Part shown: positions 7,915 to 17,197 of the stretch, in pieces
Numbering within the stretch: the stretch's first letter is position 1
Layout of the letters: the number at the start of each line of letters is the position of its first letter
NCBI GenBank assembly: GCA_052034525.1
Contig: JBPOIK010000112.1
Coordinates: 1 to 64,000 of the forward strand
Direction of reading: 5' to 3'
DNA from: JAFGJQ01 sp052034525
Lineage (GTDB): Bacteria > Planctomycetota > Phycisphaerae > UBA1845
Length of the DNA stretch: 64,000 bases
The notes under the pieces: model-generated
Database searches by the model: none
The model's input: the letters and a program-made list of their open reading frames with translations, nothing else
Told to the model about the DNA's origin: nothing
Made by a program: the position numbers and the translations under genes

Positions 7915-9105
7915 TCATCCGGTGGTCGGTCGGCCCAGGGCGGCCCGTACGTCCCGGAGCCACTGCTCGGCCAGGCCGCGTCGCGAAGGTGTTCCCGCCT
8001 GTTCGGCGGCCTGGGCAAGGTAGGGCTCCGCCGTTTCGTACTGCCGCAGGTCCCGCGCGAGGATGATGCCGAGCAGCAGGCGGACTTCCGTGTCCTCCGC
8101 CTGGTCGGGATATCGCCTGAGGTACTGGTCAAACGCGGCCGCCGCCTGGGCGAAGCGCCCCGTCGCGTAGAATTCGCGGGCGATCGCAAGCTGCAATCGC
8201 TGGGGCAGACACTGTCCGGGGTCGATCGTCATCAACTGTTCGTACAGTGACGCCGCCGAGCCCGTGTCGCCGGCCGCAATGCAGTCGCCGATGCGTGTCC
8301 GCAGGTCCGTGATTTCGTCCATCCGCGCCTCGTCCGCCGCCACCTCGGCGGCCGAACGGTTGTCCACCCGCGCCACGCGGCCCAATTCCGCCCGGGCGCG
8401 AGCCGCCGGATCGGACATCATTGCGACGAAGGCCCGCCGCTGGTTCCAGCGCTTCCACAGTGCCAGCATGTCGTACTGATCGCGCGGAACCGCTCGGATC
8501 AACAGCAGGATCATGGCGCCCACAAATCCCACCAGATACCCCACCAGGTGCGCGCCATGGGCCACGTTGTCCGGGCCGCTGAGGCTCGGAGCGATGATGC
8601 TGTCCCACAGAATGATCTTCAGCCCGATTATGATCGTGGCCTGGACTTCGAAGAACCGGATGAACCAGAACCAGAACAGTACCGTGACGTGGCTGCGGGG
8701 AAAGAGGGCCAGGTACGCCGTCGTGACCGCGGCAATCGACCCAGAAGCGCCCAGCATCGGCGCGTCGTTCGTCAGACCAAAACCGAGGGCCGCCAGCCCA
8801 CCGCCGGAGAGGTAGAACAGCAGGTAGGGCAGATCCCCCATCTTGACGTTCACGCTGTTGCCGAACACCCAGAGGAACAGCATGTTCCCGATCAGATGGA
8901 AGCGGTCGCCGTGCAGGAACTGGTACGTGAGGAACTGGTGCAGGCTCGGCCAGGCCGGCTGAAAAATCCAGCTATCCAGCGCAAAGCGACGATCGGACGC
9001 CGTGCCGAAGAAAACGGCGATCAGAACATTGGCCGCGATCAGGCCGTAGTTCACCCACGGCGTGCCGCGGATCGGCGTTTCCGTCCGAACCGGAAGAATG
9101 AGCAT
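7915..9105 (-). CDS. Rhomboid-family intramembrane serine protease with C-terminal repeat domain
   Basis: A 396-residue membrane protein with about six hydrophobic segments in the first 215 residues. The rhomboid signature FLHGDRFHLIGNMLFLW (64-80), the catalytic serine S121 in GASGS and the histidine region VAHGAHLVGYLVG (H183/H186) are all present. The protein should therefore cleave within the membrane. Residues from about 260 form a soluble helical tail resembling TPR repeats (GDTGSAASLYEQLMTIDPGQ, TGRFAQAAAAFDQYLRRYP), probably for substrate or partner binding. It lies 37 bases after the DUF1844 gene on the same strand. Confidence 0.9.
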   Translation of the reverse strand: MLILPVRTETPIRGTPWVNYGLIAANVLIAVFFGTASDRRFALDSWIFQPAWPSLHQFLTYQFLHGDRFHLIGNMLFLWVFGNSVNVKMGDLPYLLFYLSGGGLAALGFGLTNDAPMLGASGSIAAVTTAYLALFPRSHVTVLFWFWFIRFFEVQATIIIGLKIILWDSIIAPSLSGPDNVAHGAHLVGYLVGFVGAMILLLIRAVPRDQYDMLALWKRWNQRRAFVAMMSDPAARARAELGRVARVDNRSAAEVAADEARMDEITDLRTRIGDCIAAGDTGSAASLYEQLMTIDPGQCLPQRLQLAIAREFYATGRFAQAAAAFDQYLRRYPDQAEDTEVRLLLGIILARDLRQYETAEPYLAQAAEQAGTPSRRGLAEQWLRDVRAALGRPTTG

Positions 9106-9142
9106 GAGCGGTTCAACCCCGACCGCGGTGAGTCACGGCATC

Positions 9143-9568
9143 TCAGAAGGAGCCGCCCGTCGCAGAGGCCGGACCGCCCGGCCGACTTGCCCCGGCCGCG
9201 CCCCTGGACTGCGCCAACTGCACGTAGTGCATCCGCAGGTTGTGCAGCAGGTCATTAAGGCCTCGGCGCTCCTCGTCACTGAGGTTGCCCTCCGTCTTTC
9301 GCTGAAGGGCCTCCAGGATCGTCACGTGGGCGCGGGCGGCGGTCAGGTCCGGCGGAATGGCTCGCCCGTCCGGGCCTTCGTAGCCCCCCAGGGTCAGTTG
9401 GGCCTGCATCGCCAGCAGGTTCAGCAGCTCGACGAAGGCCGGATCGGTCCGACCACCGCTGCCGGCGGCCTTCTTCTCGGCCTCGATCAGCTTCTGCTTT
9501 TCCCGCGCGGCCTCCGCCTTCCAATCGCTGTCCACCTCGATGGTTGGTTCGGATCGTTCCTCAGACAT
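9143..9568 (-). CDS. DUF1844 domain protein
   Basis: A 141-residue soluble protein of unknown function. It shows the DUF1844 pattern: an acidic start with EVDSDWKAEAAREKQKL, then FVELLNLLAMQAQLTLGG, and the C-terminal helix EGNLSDEERRGLNDLLHNLRMHYVQL. A Gly/Ala/Pro-rich tail of about 20 residues follows. The family is widespread and has no assigned activity. It probably shares a transcript with the rhomboid gene 37 bases downstream. Confidence 0.85.
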   Translation of the reverse strand: MSEERSEPTIEVDSDWKAEAAREKQKLIEAEKKAAGSGGRTDPAFVELLNLLAMQAQLTLGGYEGPDGRAIPPDLTAARAHVTILEALQRKTEGNLSDEERRGLNDLLHNLRMHYVQLAQSRGAAGASRPGGPASATGGSF

Positions 9569-9663
9569 GGAAACTCGACTCCCGCAGGTTCGTCGCAGCC
9601 GCGATCATACCGGCGTCCGCCGGACGCCGGCACGACCAGTCCTTCCTGTCGCCCCGGGGGGCA

Positions 9664-11214
9664 CTATACCCGAAATGCTTCCACGGCGGGAAGCCGATTC
9701 AGCAGTTCCCCCAGCTCGTCCGGTCGGTACAGCCCGAAAAAGTAGTCTCGCCGACGGGCGATCTGTGTTTCGAGCCGGCCCTGTCGGAGCCGGTCCACCT
9801 GGTTCTCGACGTCTCGCAGGACATCCGGCCGGCGCTCCAGCATCTGTGCCGAAAGGGCCCGGATGGTCTGGAAAAGCCGGCGCCGGTCCGGGCCGTTGGA
9901 ACCGTCGACTCGCCGAAGCCGGGCAGCCCGCTCGACGGCGTCGGCCCGCGCGTCGATCAGCCGGGCCAGGTCTGCCTCATACGGCAGGTGCCGCTGGGGG
10001 TTGAAGCGAACGCTTCGCAGCCGCTGCTGGGCCGCCCGCACCTGCTCGGCCGTCACATCCGGGTGAGGCAGGTCCAGCCACAGTGTCGCCGACACGCAGG
10101 CCATGGCCGGGGGCGCCACGCCGAAGTAAATCTCGATGAGCCGATCCGTGATCCGGTCGTATTTCGCCCCGCCAATGCCGTGGATGAACAGGTCGCACGC
10201 ACAGAGACGGGCCCAGAGCGTCAGCGTCAGCGCCCTGGGACGGAATCGCCAGCCTTTGAGGTCTTCCAGACTGTCTTGAATGTGCTGCCAGCATTGCATC
10301 CGGTTTGCCGACCAGCTCGCCAGCTTGTGCTCGCCCGCGAACAGCCGAACCGTGTCGCCGCACCGCTCCACAAACGCCCGCTGCCGGCGCCCGGACGCCT
10401 CTTGCACCCAGACCGCCAATTCACAGCGCGGGCCGTCCACGATCAGATCCGGGATCGGTCGCTGCGGACTGCGGACCCGATAGCGTCGTCGATAGTCCGC
10501 CAAGGCCCAGTTGTAACACGCGGCAAAGCGATGCGCGTTGCAGATGATTTCCGCCAGAAGCGGACCCAGCCAGACGCGGCTCACCCGGTGGTCGCGGACG
10601 GTCACGGCGAAAGACCGCTCAATCGCCCGCCGGCCGGCAATGGTCTGGTCGACCCAGCCCGCCGGTCGACGCGCCTCGACCACGCCTTCCAGGAAGCGGG
10701 GCAGCAGCGATTCGCCAAACCGGGCGCCCATGGCCGACGCAAGCTCGTCCCCGAACCGGTCCACCGCCGGACGGTCCAAAGACGGGTAATCCTCGTACGA
10801 CGTGCCCGCCGGGACGCGGTTGACACAGAGCGACCGGACGTCCAGATGCCCGCCGTCCACCACCGGCACGTGCAGCATCGCATCGCGCGGCACGTCGCTG
10901 TCGACGACCAAGTGGATCACCTCGCCGCCGACCGCCGTCGCCAGCCGGTGGGCCACAACGTTTTTGGCCCAGACCCCCGGGTGAATGAACTCCGGCTGAT
11001 GCCCGATGCCGACCACCGGACCCGCCGTTCCGCCGACCAGATCCCGCCGAACCCGTTGCCGGTACGACCGCAGGTTCACACCTCCCAGCGTGAGATTCAG
11101 GCCATCCAGGTGCGTCCGATTGGCCAGCAGCGCCCGGGCCATTTCGCCCGGGCCCGGCTCCACGAGGGTGCTCCCATGTCCGGCCGGGGTGGTCAGCCGG
11201 TCGAAGTTCAACAT
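9664..11214 (-). CDS. Conserved 516-residue protein of unknown function
   Basis: I do not recognise this protein with confidence. It is soluble, with no signal peptide or membrane segment. Two stretches stand out: VVGIGHQPEFIHPGVWAKN near residue 70 and CDLFIHGIGGAKYDRITDRL near residue 350. Their arrangement is faintly like BshC, the cysteine-adding enzyme of bacillithiol synthesis (a GxQP-type motif first, then a Gly-rich segment), but this is a weak resemblance. The start overlaps the end of the glycosyltransferase gene by 7 bases, so both are probably made from one transcript. Confidence 0.75.
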   Translation of the reverse strand: MLNFDRLTTPAGHGSTLVEPGPGEMARALLANRTHLDGLNLTLGGVNLRSYRQRVRRDLVGGTAGPVVGIGHQPEFIHPGVWAKNVVAHRLATAVGGEVIHLVVDSDVPRDAMLHVPVVDGGHLDVRSLCVNRVPAGTSYEDYPSLDRPAVDRFGDELASAMGARFGESLLPRFLEGVVEARRPAGWVDQTIAGRRAIERSFAVTVRDHRVSRVWLGPLLAEIICNAHRFAACYNWALADYRRRYRVRSPQRPIPDLIVDGPRCELAVWVQEASGRRQRAFVERCGDTVRLFAGEHKLASWSANRMQCWQHIQDSLEDLKGWRFRPRALTLTLWARLCACDLFIHGIGGAKYDRITDRLIEIYFGVAPPAMACVSATLWLDLPHPDVTAEQVRAAQQRLRSVRFNPQRHLPYEADLARLIDARADAVERAARLRRVDGSNGPDRRRLFQTIRALSAQMLERRPDVLRDVENQVDRLRQGRLETQIARRRDYFFGLYRPDELGELLNRLPAVEAFRV

Positions 11215-11954
11215 GGCTCACAGACCGGGGCCGTTCCGTCGCGCGTCGCCGCGCCGACGGCCATCGCCCGATGGAAGACATCCAGATAGTGACGGTACCG
11301 GTATTCCGGATCGTCCAGTCCGCCGCCGAATCGCCGCATGGGGTCTTTGTAGATCAGTCGGATGGGAAGCTCCACCACTCGCAGATCCGCGCGTACTGCC
11401 TGGACCCACAGTTCCAACGGCATGGCGTAGCCCGTCTCGGTAATGTGGAGCCTGCGGAGCCCGTCCACGCGGTATGCCTTGAATCCGCAGAAGGCGTCCG
11501 TGATGGCCAGCCCGAGCCGCTCGTTCAGCATCCGGGTCATCCACGCGTTGAGCCGACGGCGATCAGGTGGGGCGACCTCGACGTCCTCCGGAGGAATCAG
11601 GTACCGCGACCCGCTGACGATGTCGGCCCGGCCGCGTTCGGCCTCGGCGATAAACCGCGGTATATCGGAAGGTTCGTGCTGCTCGTCGCAATCCATCGTG
11701 ATCAGCCAGTCGTAGCCGCTGTCGGCCGCGAAATCGAACGCGTCTCGCAGGCTGCGGCCATAGCCCAGGTTCTGCGGATGGCGGATGACGTGGATGTCCG
11801 GCATGTCCGCCAGCAGTGCCGGCGTCCGGTCGGTGGAGCCGTCGTCGACGACCAGTATGTTGTCGATGAACTGGCGGGCGGCTTGCACCATCGCAACCAC
11901 GAATCGGTCTTCGTTATACGCCGGAATAGCAAGCAAGTATTTGTGAATACTCAT
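11208..11954 (-). CDS. Family 2 glycosyltransferase
   Basis: A 248-residue GT2 enzyme without membrane segments. The nucleotide-sugar fold is shown by AIPAYNEDRFVVAMV, ILVVDDGSTDRT (37-48) and the DxD-type motif MDCDEQHEP near residue 88. It resembles dolichol-phosphate mannose synthase-like transferases (IVSGSRY, then TDAFCGFKAYR). The sugar and acceptor are unknown. The gene overlaps the following 516-residue protein gene by 7 bases. Confidence 0.88.
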   Translation of the reverse strand: MSIHKYLLAIPAYNEDRFVVAMVQAARQFIDNILVVDDGSTDRTPALLADMPDIHVIRHPQNLGYGRSLRDAFDFAADSGYDWLITMDCDEQHEPSDIPRFIAEAERGRADIVSGSRYLIPPEDVEVAPPDRRRLNAWMTRMLNERLGLAITDAFCGFKAYRVDGLRRLHITETGYAMPLELWVQAVRADLRVVELPIRLIYKDPMRRFGGGLDDPEYRYRHYLDVFHRAMAVGAATRDGTAPVCEPC

Positions 11955-12226
11955 GTTGCGCCCGTTTTTCCACTCTGGACCGCGGTCGGCGGAAGACCAC
12001 GACGGAACCCTCTGATACTAGGCCCCCAGCCCCAAAAGGCAAACCGCCCCGCCGCCTGAACGAGCCCGCCCGGCGTCGGGCAATTGCGAGGGCAACGCCC
12101 GATTGCTAAGATGAGCGACCGCAAGGCAGGCGGGAAAGCCCGATCCGATCCGACCTTGCCGCCCGTGGTTTCCCGAATCGAAATGAGCCCCCCGAACCGA
12201 TCTGGAACACGGGGGTGATGTTTGGC

Positions 12227-13258
12227 ATGGCGCAAATCCGCATTCCGTTGCCACGCATGTGTGTCACGACGATCGCCCTGCTGGTCGGCGGCCTGTTGCC
12301 GACCGGGTGTTCGATGATTCGGCATTCGCAGGCACGGCACCACGTCTCGACCGGCGATTCGCTGTTGCAGCGCGACGACCTGGAGGGAGCCCTGGCAGAG
12401 TTTCAGGCGGCGGTCGAGCTGGATCCGCAGTTGGCCGTCGTCCACAACCGGCTGGGCGTCATCTATCGCCGGATGGGCGAGTACGACCGGGCGATCGACT
12501 GTTTTGCGAACGCCGTCCGCTTCAACCCGTTCTCGTTTGAGGATACGCTTTCGCTGGCTCAGCTCTATCATTTCACACAGCGCCTGCACGACGCTGTGCA
12601 GGCCTATCTGCAGGCGTGCGACCTGCGGCCGAAGGACTTCAATTCGCGGTTGAACCTGGGGGTCTGCTACCACCAACTCGGCGACCTGGAGCAGGCTGTC
12701 GAGCAGTTTCAGCAGGCCATTGCCATCGATCCGGACCGGCCGGATGCATTTGTGAACCTGGGCGTGGCGTTCGACGCGCAGGGCAAGTACTACGAGGCCA
12801 TTTCCGCGTACCGTAACGCCCTGGAACGCGACAACCACCTGCCGCTGGTGCTGGTGAATCTGGCGTACACCTATATCAACCAGCAGCGGTTCAAGATGGG
12901 CTGCAACGCCCTGGAGCAGGCCGTCAAGATCGACCCCACCCTGCCGACCGCCCACGAGGGGTTGGGATACTGCCGGTTTCTGATGCACGAGTATGACGCG
13001 GCCGAATCGTCCTATCGCGAGGCCCTGGCCTACGAACCGCGGTTGCCCTCGGCCCACGCCGGGCTGGGCTCCATCGCTATGCTTCGCTACCTGCGCGATC
13101 CGAACAGCCCGCGTTTGCGCGACCAGGCGCTGGAGCACTGGCACCGGTCGTTGGAGCTGGAGCCCAACCAGCCCAAGATCCGCAGCCTCATCGAGAAATA
13201 TCGACCCAGCGCCGTCGACCCCACGACGATGCTGCTGGGACAGTCCTCCCGCGAATAA
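12227..13258 (+). CDS. TPR-repeat lipoprotein
   Basis: A 343-residue exported protein. The signal sequence ends in the lipobox LLPTGC, giving a lipid-anchored cysteine near residue 28. About eight TPR repeats follow (for example LGVIYRRMGEYDRAIDCF, LGVCYHQLGDLEQAVEQF, LGVAFDAQGKYYEAISAY). It resembles PilF/NlpI-type scaffolds but is not specific enough to name. The start is chosen at ATG 12227, with GGGGG eleven bases upstream; ATG 12218 and GTG 12215 are possible. It stands alone, convergent with the kinase gene. Confidence 0.88.
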   Translation: MAQIRIPLPRMCVTTIALLVGGLLPTGCSMIRHSQARHHVSTGDSLLQRDDLEGALAEFQAAVELDPQLAVVHNRLGVIYRRMGEYDRAIDCFANAVRFNPFSFEDTLSLAQLYHFTQRLHDAVQAYLQACDLRPKDFNSRLNLGVCYHQLGDLEQAVEQFQQAIAIDPDRPDAFVNLGVAFDAQGKYYEAISAYRNALERDNHLPLVLVNLAYTYINQQRFKMGCNALEQAVKIDPTLPTAHEGLGYCRFLMHEYDAAESSYREALAYEPRLPSAHAGLGSIAMLRYLRDPNSPRLRDQALEHWHRSLELEPNQPKIRSLIEKYRPSAVDPTTMLLGQSSRE

Positions 13259-13439
13259 GCGTGCGCGTCCTCACATCCGTCCGGGTGAACCGGCGACAGC
13301 GCTTCGGCAGATGTCTTGAAAGACAGGGGGCGTCCGGCCCGAGCGACCCGGGCTTCATCGTTAGGCGTACCCGCGGGATTCGGCGCGGGCGTCCAGTGGC
13401 CGTCTGTAATGGACGGGCAACCGGCCGGCGGACCATGCT

Positions 13440-14981
13440 TCAGGTTTTCTCCGTCCAGAAGCCGGGGGGGATGGAGCGACCGATGGTGCCTTTCTCGCCA
13501 AGCCGGGCGGCAGCCAGCCGGTGGTAGTCCCGCTGGGCCCACTGCCAGAACTCCGACACCGGGCCCTCGGCCAGTTCCAGGGCCGTCACCGCGTTCTGCG
13601 CGACAAAAGCCGCGTCGGCGGCCGCGTCTTCGGCGCAGCGGGCGGCGGCACAGGCGCCCGACGCCGCGGCGGCCAGGGCCGCATACGACGCGGGATCCTG
13701 TTTTCGGGTCGGTCCGCTCGTGTAGGCCGCCCGGAACGAGGCGGTTCGAAGTTGCTGCACGCGCTGCAGCGCCTGTGTCAGCGATTCCTGCGAGCCATCG
13801 CCGGCCGGTCCGGAGGTCGTCGATTCCGCCATGGTGATGGAACGGTCCAGCCGCGGGTCGGTGTTGAGGTGCTGGACCCGGCGGGCACACCGGCAGGCCC
13901 AGGCCACGATCGCCCGTTGGGGCAATCGTTTGAGCTGCTCGCGAATGGCCACCGGGTTCACACGCCAGACGGTGCCGGAGCCCTCTTGCGACTCCTCCAG
14001 GTCCGGTTCGTTGGGGGCGCTGACCAGGGCCTCCGCGAGGGCGTCGCCGTCGGGGTATCGATCGCGCGGGTCTTTGTCCAGGCATTTCAGCAGCAGCCAC
14101 ACCAGCCACTTGGGCAGCGTTTCGCGGTAGGCACGCGGATCGGGCGGCATCTCGTGGATGTGCTTGAGCATGAGCGCGAACGGGCTGCCGGCGTCTTCGG
14201 TGAACGGCAGCCGCCCCGTGGCAAGCTCATACAGTGTGACGCCCAGCGAGTAGATGTCGCTGGCCGGTCCGACGCGCTCGCCGCGGCACTGCTCCGGACT
14301 CATGTACGCGGGTGTGCCGATCTGCCGCCCGAGTCCGGTGAGCCAGGTCGCCCGTTCAAGAGCCAGAACCACGCCGAAGTCCGCCACCTTCACGTTGCAC
14401 GATTCGTCGAGCATGAGGTTGGCAGGCTTGATGTCCCGATGCACGATGCCGGCGCGGTGAGCCGCGCCCAGGCCCCGGGCCGCCTGCCGGGCGAATCGCA
14501 CGATGGTGTCGACGGTGAACCGCCGACCCCGGCGCCGGCTCGTCTCGATCAGGTCGCGCAGACTGCCGCCGGAAACGAGTTCCATGGCGATGGCGGTCAT
14601 GTCCGCGTCTTTCGGACAGTCGAGAATGCGCACGACGTTCTCGTGTCGGACGCGAGCCATGCTCAGCGCTTCCTGTTCGAACCGGGCCCGCACGTCGTCG
14701 CGACCCTGGTATTCCGGCAGAAGCAGCTTGAGGGCCGCCTCCTGAGACGTGTTCAGGTCCACCGCCCGGTATACGCGCGCCATGCCGCCTTCGCCCAGCC
14801 GCTCGCGAATCTCGTAGTGCCCCAGCCTTCGGCCGATGAGGCAGTCGGTCGGGCATGCCGCCGGCGTGGCGGCGCTCTCCCGTCGCGCGAGCACCACGCG
14901 CAGCTCGCCGATGAGGTTCTCGTCGGACGGATCGAGCGCGTCGGCGGGCGGGATGGGTGGATCAGGCGGATCCGTATTCAT
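13440..14981 (-). CDS. Hanks-type serine/threonine protein kinase
   Basis: A protein of about 513 residues with the kinase domain near residues 55-320. The glycine loop GEGGMARVY, lysine in AALKLL, catalytic loop VHRDIKPANLM, VADFGV in place of the usual DFG context, and SPEQ of the activation segment are intact. The C-terminal 190 residues are Ala/Gln-rich and soluble, with no membrane segment, unlike PASTA or TPR-type kinases. The gene overlaps the end of the ECF sigma gene by about 20 bases. Sigma factor and kinase in one transcript is a typical planctomycete pairing, where the kinase is thought to control the sigma factor. Confidence 0.93.
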   Translation of the reverse strand: MNTDPPDPPIPPADALDPSDENLIGELRVVLARRESAATPAACPTDCLIGRRLGHYEIRERLGEGGMARVYRAVDLNTSQEAALKLLLPEYQGRDDVRARFEQEALSMARVRHENVVRILDCPKDADMTAIAMELVSGGSLRDLIETSRRRGRRFTVDTIVRFARQAARGLGAAHRAGIVHRDIKPANLMLDESCNVKVADFGVVLALERATWLTGLGRQIGTPAYMSPEQCRGERVGPASDIYSLGVTLYELATGRLPFTEDAGSPFALMLKHIHEMPPDPRAYRETLPKWLVWLLLKCLDKDPRDRYPDGDALAEALVSAPNEPDLEESQEGSGTVWRVNPVAIREQLKRLPQRAIVAWACRCARRVQHLNTDPRLDRSITMAESTTSGPAGDGSQESLTQALQRVQQLRTASFRAAYTSGPTRKQDPASYAALAAAASGACAAARCAEDAAADAAFVAQNAVTALELAEGPVSEFWQWAQRDYHRLAAARLGEKGTIGRSIPPGFWTEKT

Positions 14982-15639
14982 GAACGTCATCCTCAAAGCG
15001 CGAAACCCACGCTCTTATTGCTTCCAGTACGCGGCTTTTGTACACATACACGCTGGAGGGCGCGATCCCCAGCTCGTCGGCAACTCTCTGCGCCGTCAGG
15101 CCCTCGATGGCATACAGGATGAACGACTGATACACCTTGGGTCCCAGTGTTCCCTGCAGCTGGCGAAGGGCCTCGTCCAGCATGGCCAGTCGCCATTCCT
15201 GTTCCCAGATTTCGCGGTCCGGCTGGTCGCGGGGGTCTTGCAGGCTGCCAAGCGGATCTACGCCGGTATCAAACGGAACCGCCTGGACGCGGGAGGGTCG
15301 GTGCCGGGCCCGCTGGGTCATCAGGACGCGTTTGCGGGCGACCCCGTACAGCCAGGCTCGAAATCGGCCTTTCCGAGGATCGTAGCCGCCATGCCGCAGC
15401 CCGTCGTGGGCGATCAGAAGGACTTCCTGCGTTGCGTCGTCCGCATCCGCATCCGGCAGACCCAGTCGGCGGGTGTAGTTGCGGACCAGGGGGGCGTAAA
15501 TCCGGTAAAAATCGGCCCAGGCGCGGGTGTCTTGCCCGTCGCGAACGGCCCACAGCAGACTCGTCTGGGTCTGGTCCACCAATAATACATTGTACGGCGG
15601 AATCGTGAATAACAAACGCCCGCGGAAAATTCGCGTCAT
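14962..15639 (-). CDS. ECF-type RNA polymerase sigma factor
   Basis: A sigma factor of about 225 residues. Region 2 is visible in WADFYRIYAPLVRNYTRRLGL and the DDATQEVLLIAHDGL segment with RFRAWLYGVARKRV. Region 4 is QSFILYAIEGLTAQRVADELGIAPSSVYVYKSR, a clear helix-turn-helix. It directs polymerase to its own set of promoters and is probably controlled by the kinase encoded just downstream, which it overlaps. The start is uncertain: ATG 15639 is used, but GTG or TTG codons about 20 codons further in (LLVDQTQTSLL) would also give a complete sigma factor. Confidence 0.9.
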   Translation of the reverse strand: MTRIFRGRLLFTIPPYNVLLVDQTQTSLLWAVRDGQDTRAWADFYRIYAPLVRNYTRRLGLPDADADDATQEVLLIAHDGLRHGGYDPRKGRFRAWLYGVARKRVLMTQRARHRPSRVQAVPFDTGVDPLGSLQDPRDQPDREIWEQEWRLAMLDEALRQLQGTLGPKVYQSFILYAIEGLTAQRVADELGIAPSSVYVYKSRVLEAIRAWVSRFEDDVHEYGSA

Positions 15640-15751
15640 CCAGTAAGAATCGCGAGGATTGCCGCAAGCAAGAAGTGGGGAATGGGCGGGCCGGGCAAGC
15701 GCGGCATCCAACCCGCGGGATCACCCCCGCGGGACGCAGGAGGAACGACAA

Positions 15752-17167
15752 ATGACACGGTCGGCATTGGCGGCGCTGGGGATCGTAGCTGGCGTGACTC
15801 TCGGACTGCCGGGCTCGCCGGCCTGGGCGCAAACCGGCGCAGAGGATGCGCCGGAGGTCATCGTTTTGCGCGGGCAGGAGATGAAGGTCTGGCCGTTCGA
15901 GGATCTGCGTAGTCGCGGATACGACCTTGTGGAGCCGCCGCGGGAGGAGAACGCGTTCTGGGTCTACCTGGAGGCGATCAACGCGTACAAAGACGTGCCG
16001 ACGGAACTGCAGAAAGCCTTCGACTATGCCCTGGCCACAACCTGGCCGAAAGGCCACGATGAAGCGCTCAAAGCCTTCCTCATGGAACCGGCCAATCAGC
16101 AGGCCATGGCAGCGGTGCGGCGCGCGGCGGAAATGGAGACGTTCCAGAATTACTACTCCGGCCACCCGAAGGGCAGCATCGTCTCCATTCTGCAGCCAAG
16201 CCTCAGCAACCATCGGCAGCTTTGTAAGCTGCTGGTGGTGGACGGCCTGCGTTTGGAGGCGGAGGGGGCGTACGACCGGGCGTTCGAGAACTACGTGGCG
16301 GTCATGCGACTGGGAAGCCACGTCGGAGGCGGGATCACGGTCCTCGACAACCTCGTGGGCGTGACCTGCTGTGCTTTGGGCGACCGGGCCGCCTGTCAGC
16401 TCGGCCTCCGCGAGGGCGTTCCCGCCAGTCAACTCCGTGAGATGCACAAGACGCTGAAAGAGCTGGCGGCCCGGCGCCCGACGGTGGAGCGTGGGGTGTA
16501 TTACGAGCGCGTGTTCGGCGGAGGCATCGTCGACGAGATCGTGACGAGGCCGACATGTCTGTTCCAGAACCTCGGCACCATGAACGGCGGCGACAAGATC
16601 AACCGGGAGGCAACCGGCTGGGAGAGACTGGAAGCCCGCGTGGGGCGATTGATGCTGCCGGACCGGACGATCAAACGGCATTTGAGGGAGTACTACGATC
16701 GCATTTACGAACTGACGCAGAGCCCGGCCTACTCCGAGGTGTGGACATCCTTCGACGAAGAGGAAGCGATCCGGTCCATCCCTCGGTGGGACGTCCTCGC
16801 TCCAATGCTTCTGCCCACTCTGACGCGAGCGTGCGTCATCAGTGAAAGACTCAGGGCGCAGATGATGCTGACGCGAATCGCCATCGCACTGCGTCTGCAC
16901 ATGTTGGAGAACAAGAATCAGCCGGCCGAAAGCCTTTCAAGCCTGGAGCCCGCCTTTGCGCCGGACGAACTGATCGATCCTTTCAGCGGCAAGAAATTCA
17001 GGTACAGAGCCGATGGCGAAGGGTGGATTCTTTACAGCGTGTCCGAGAACCGTATGGACGACGGTGGCAAGACCAAGCCCGACAGATTGTGGGACCTCGA
17101 CTACGTGCTCCAGTTCCCCCCACCCGACGCGAAACCCTTTGAGCCGACAGAGACAAGCGAAGAGTAG
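15752..17167 (+). CDS. Secreted protein of unknown function
   Basis: A 471-residue protein with a signal peptide (MTRSALAALGIVAGVTLGL, cut after AWA near residue 26). It is mainly helical, with alternating charged segments, and I recognise no domain. The end region (PFSGKKFRYRADGEGWILYSVS) resembles the tails of other planctomycete secreted proteins that carry prepilin-like ends. AGGAGG lies 9 bases before the ATG. The next gene starts 31 bases downstream, so the two are likely co-transcribed; both diverge from the ECF sigma gene. Confidence 0.75.
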   Translation: MTRSALAALGIVAGVTLGLPGSPAWAQTGAEDAPEVIVLRGQEMKVWPFEDLRSRGYDLVEPPREENAFWVYLEAINAYKDVPTELQKAFDYALATTWPKGHDEALKAFLMEPANQQAMAAVRRAAEMETFQNYYSGHPKGSIVSILQPSLSNHRQLCKLLVVDGLRLEAEGAYDRAFENYVAVMRLGSHVGGGITVLDNLVGVTCCALGDRAACQLGLREGVPASQLREMHKTLKELAARRPTVERGVYYERVFGGGIVDEIVTRPTCLFQNLGTMNGGDKINREATGWERLEARVGRLMLPDRTIKRHLREYYDRIYELTQSPAYSEVWTSFDEEEAIRSIPRWDVLAPMLLPTLTRACVISERLRAQMMLTRIAIALRLHMLENKNQPAESLSSLEPAFAPDELIDPFSGKKFRYRADGEGWILYSVSENRMDDGGKTKPDRLWDLDYVLQFPPPDAKPFEPTETSEE

Positions 17168-17197
17168 CCCTGAACGCTCGCAGACGGAGTGCATCCG

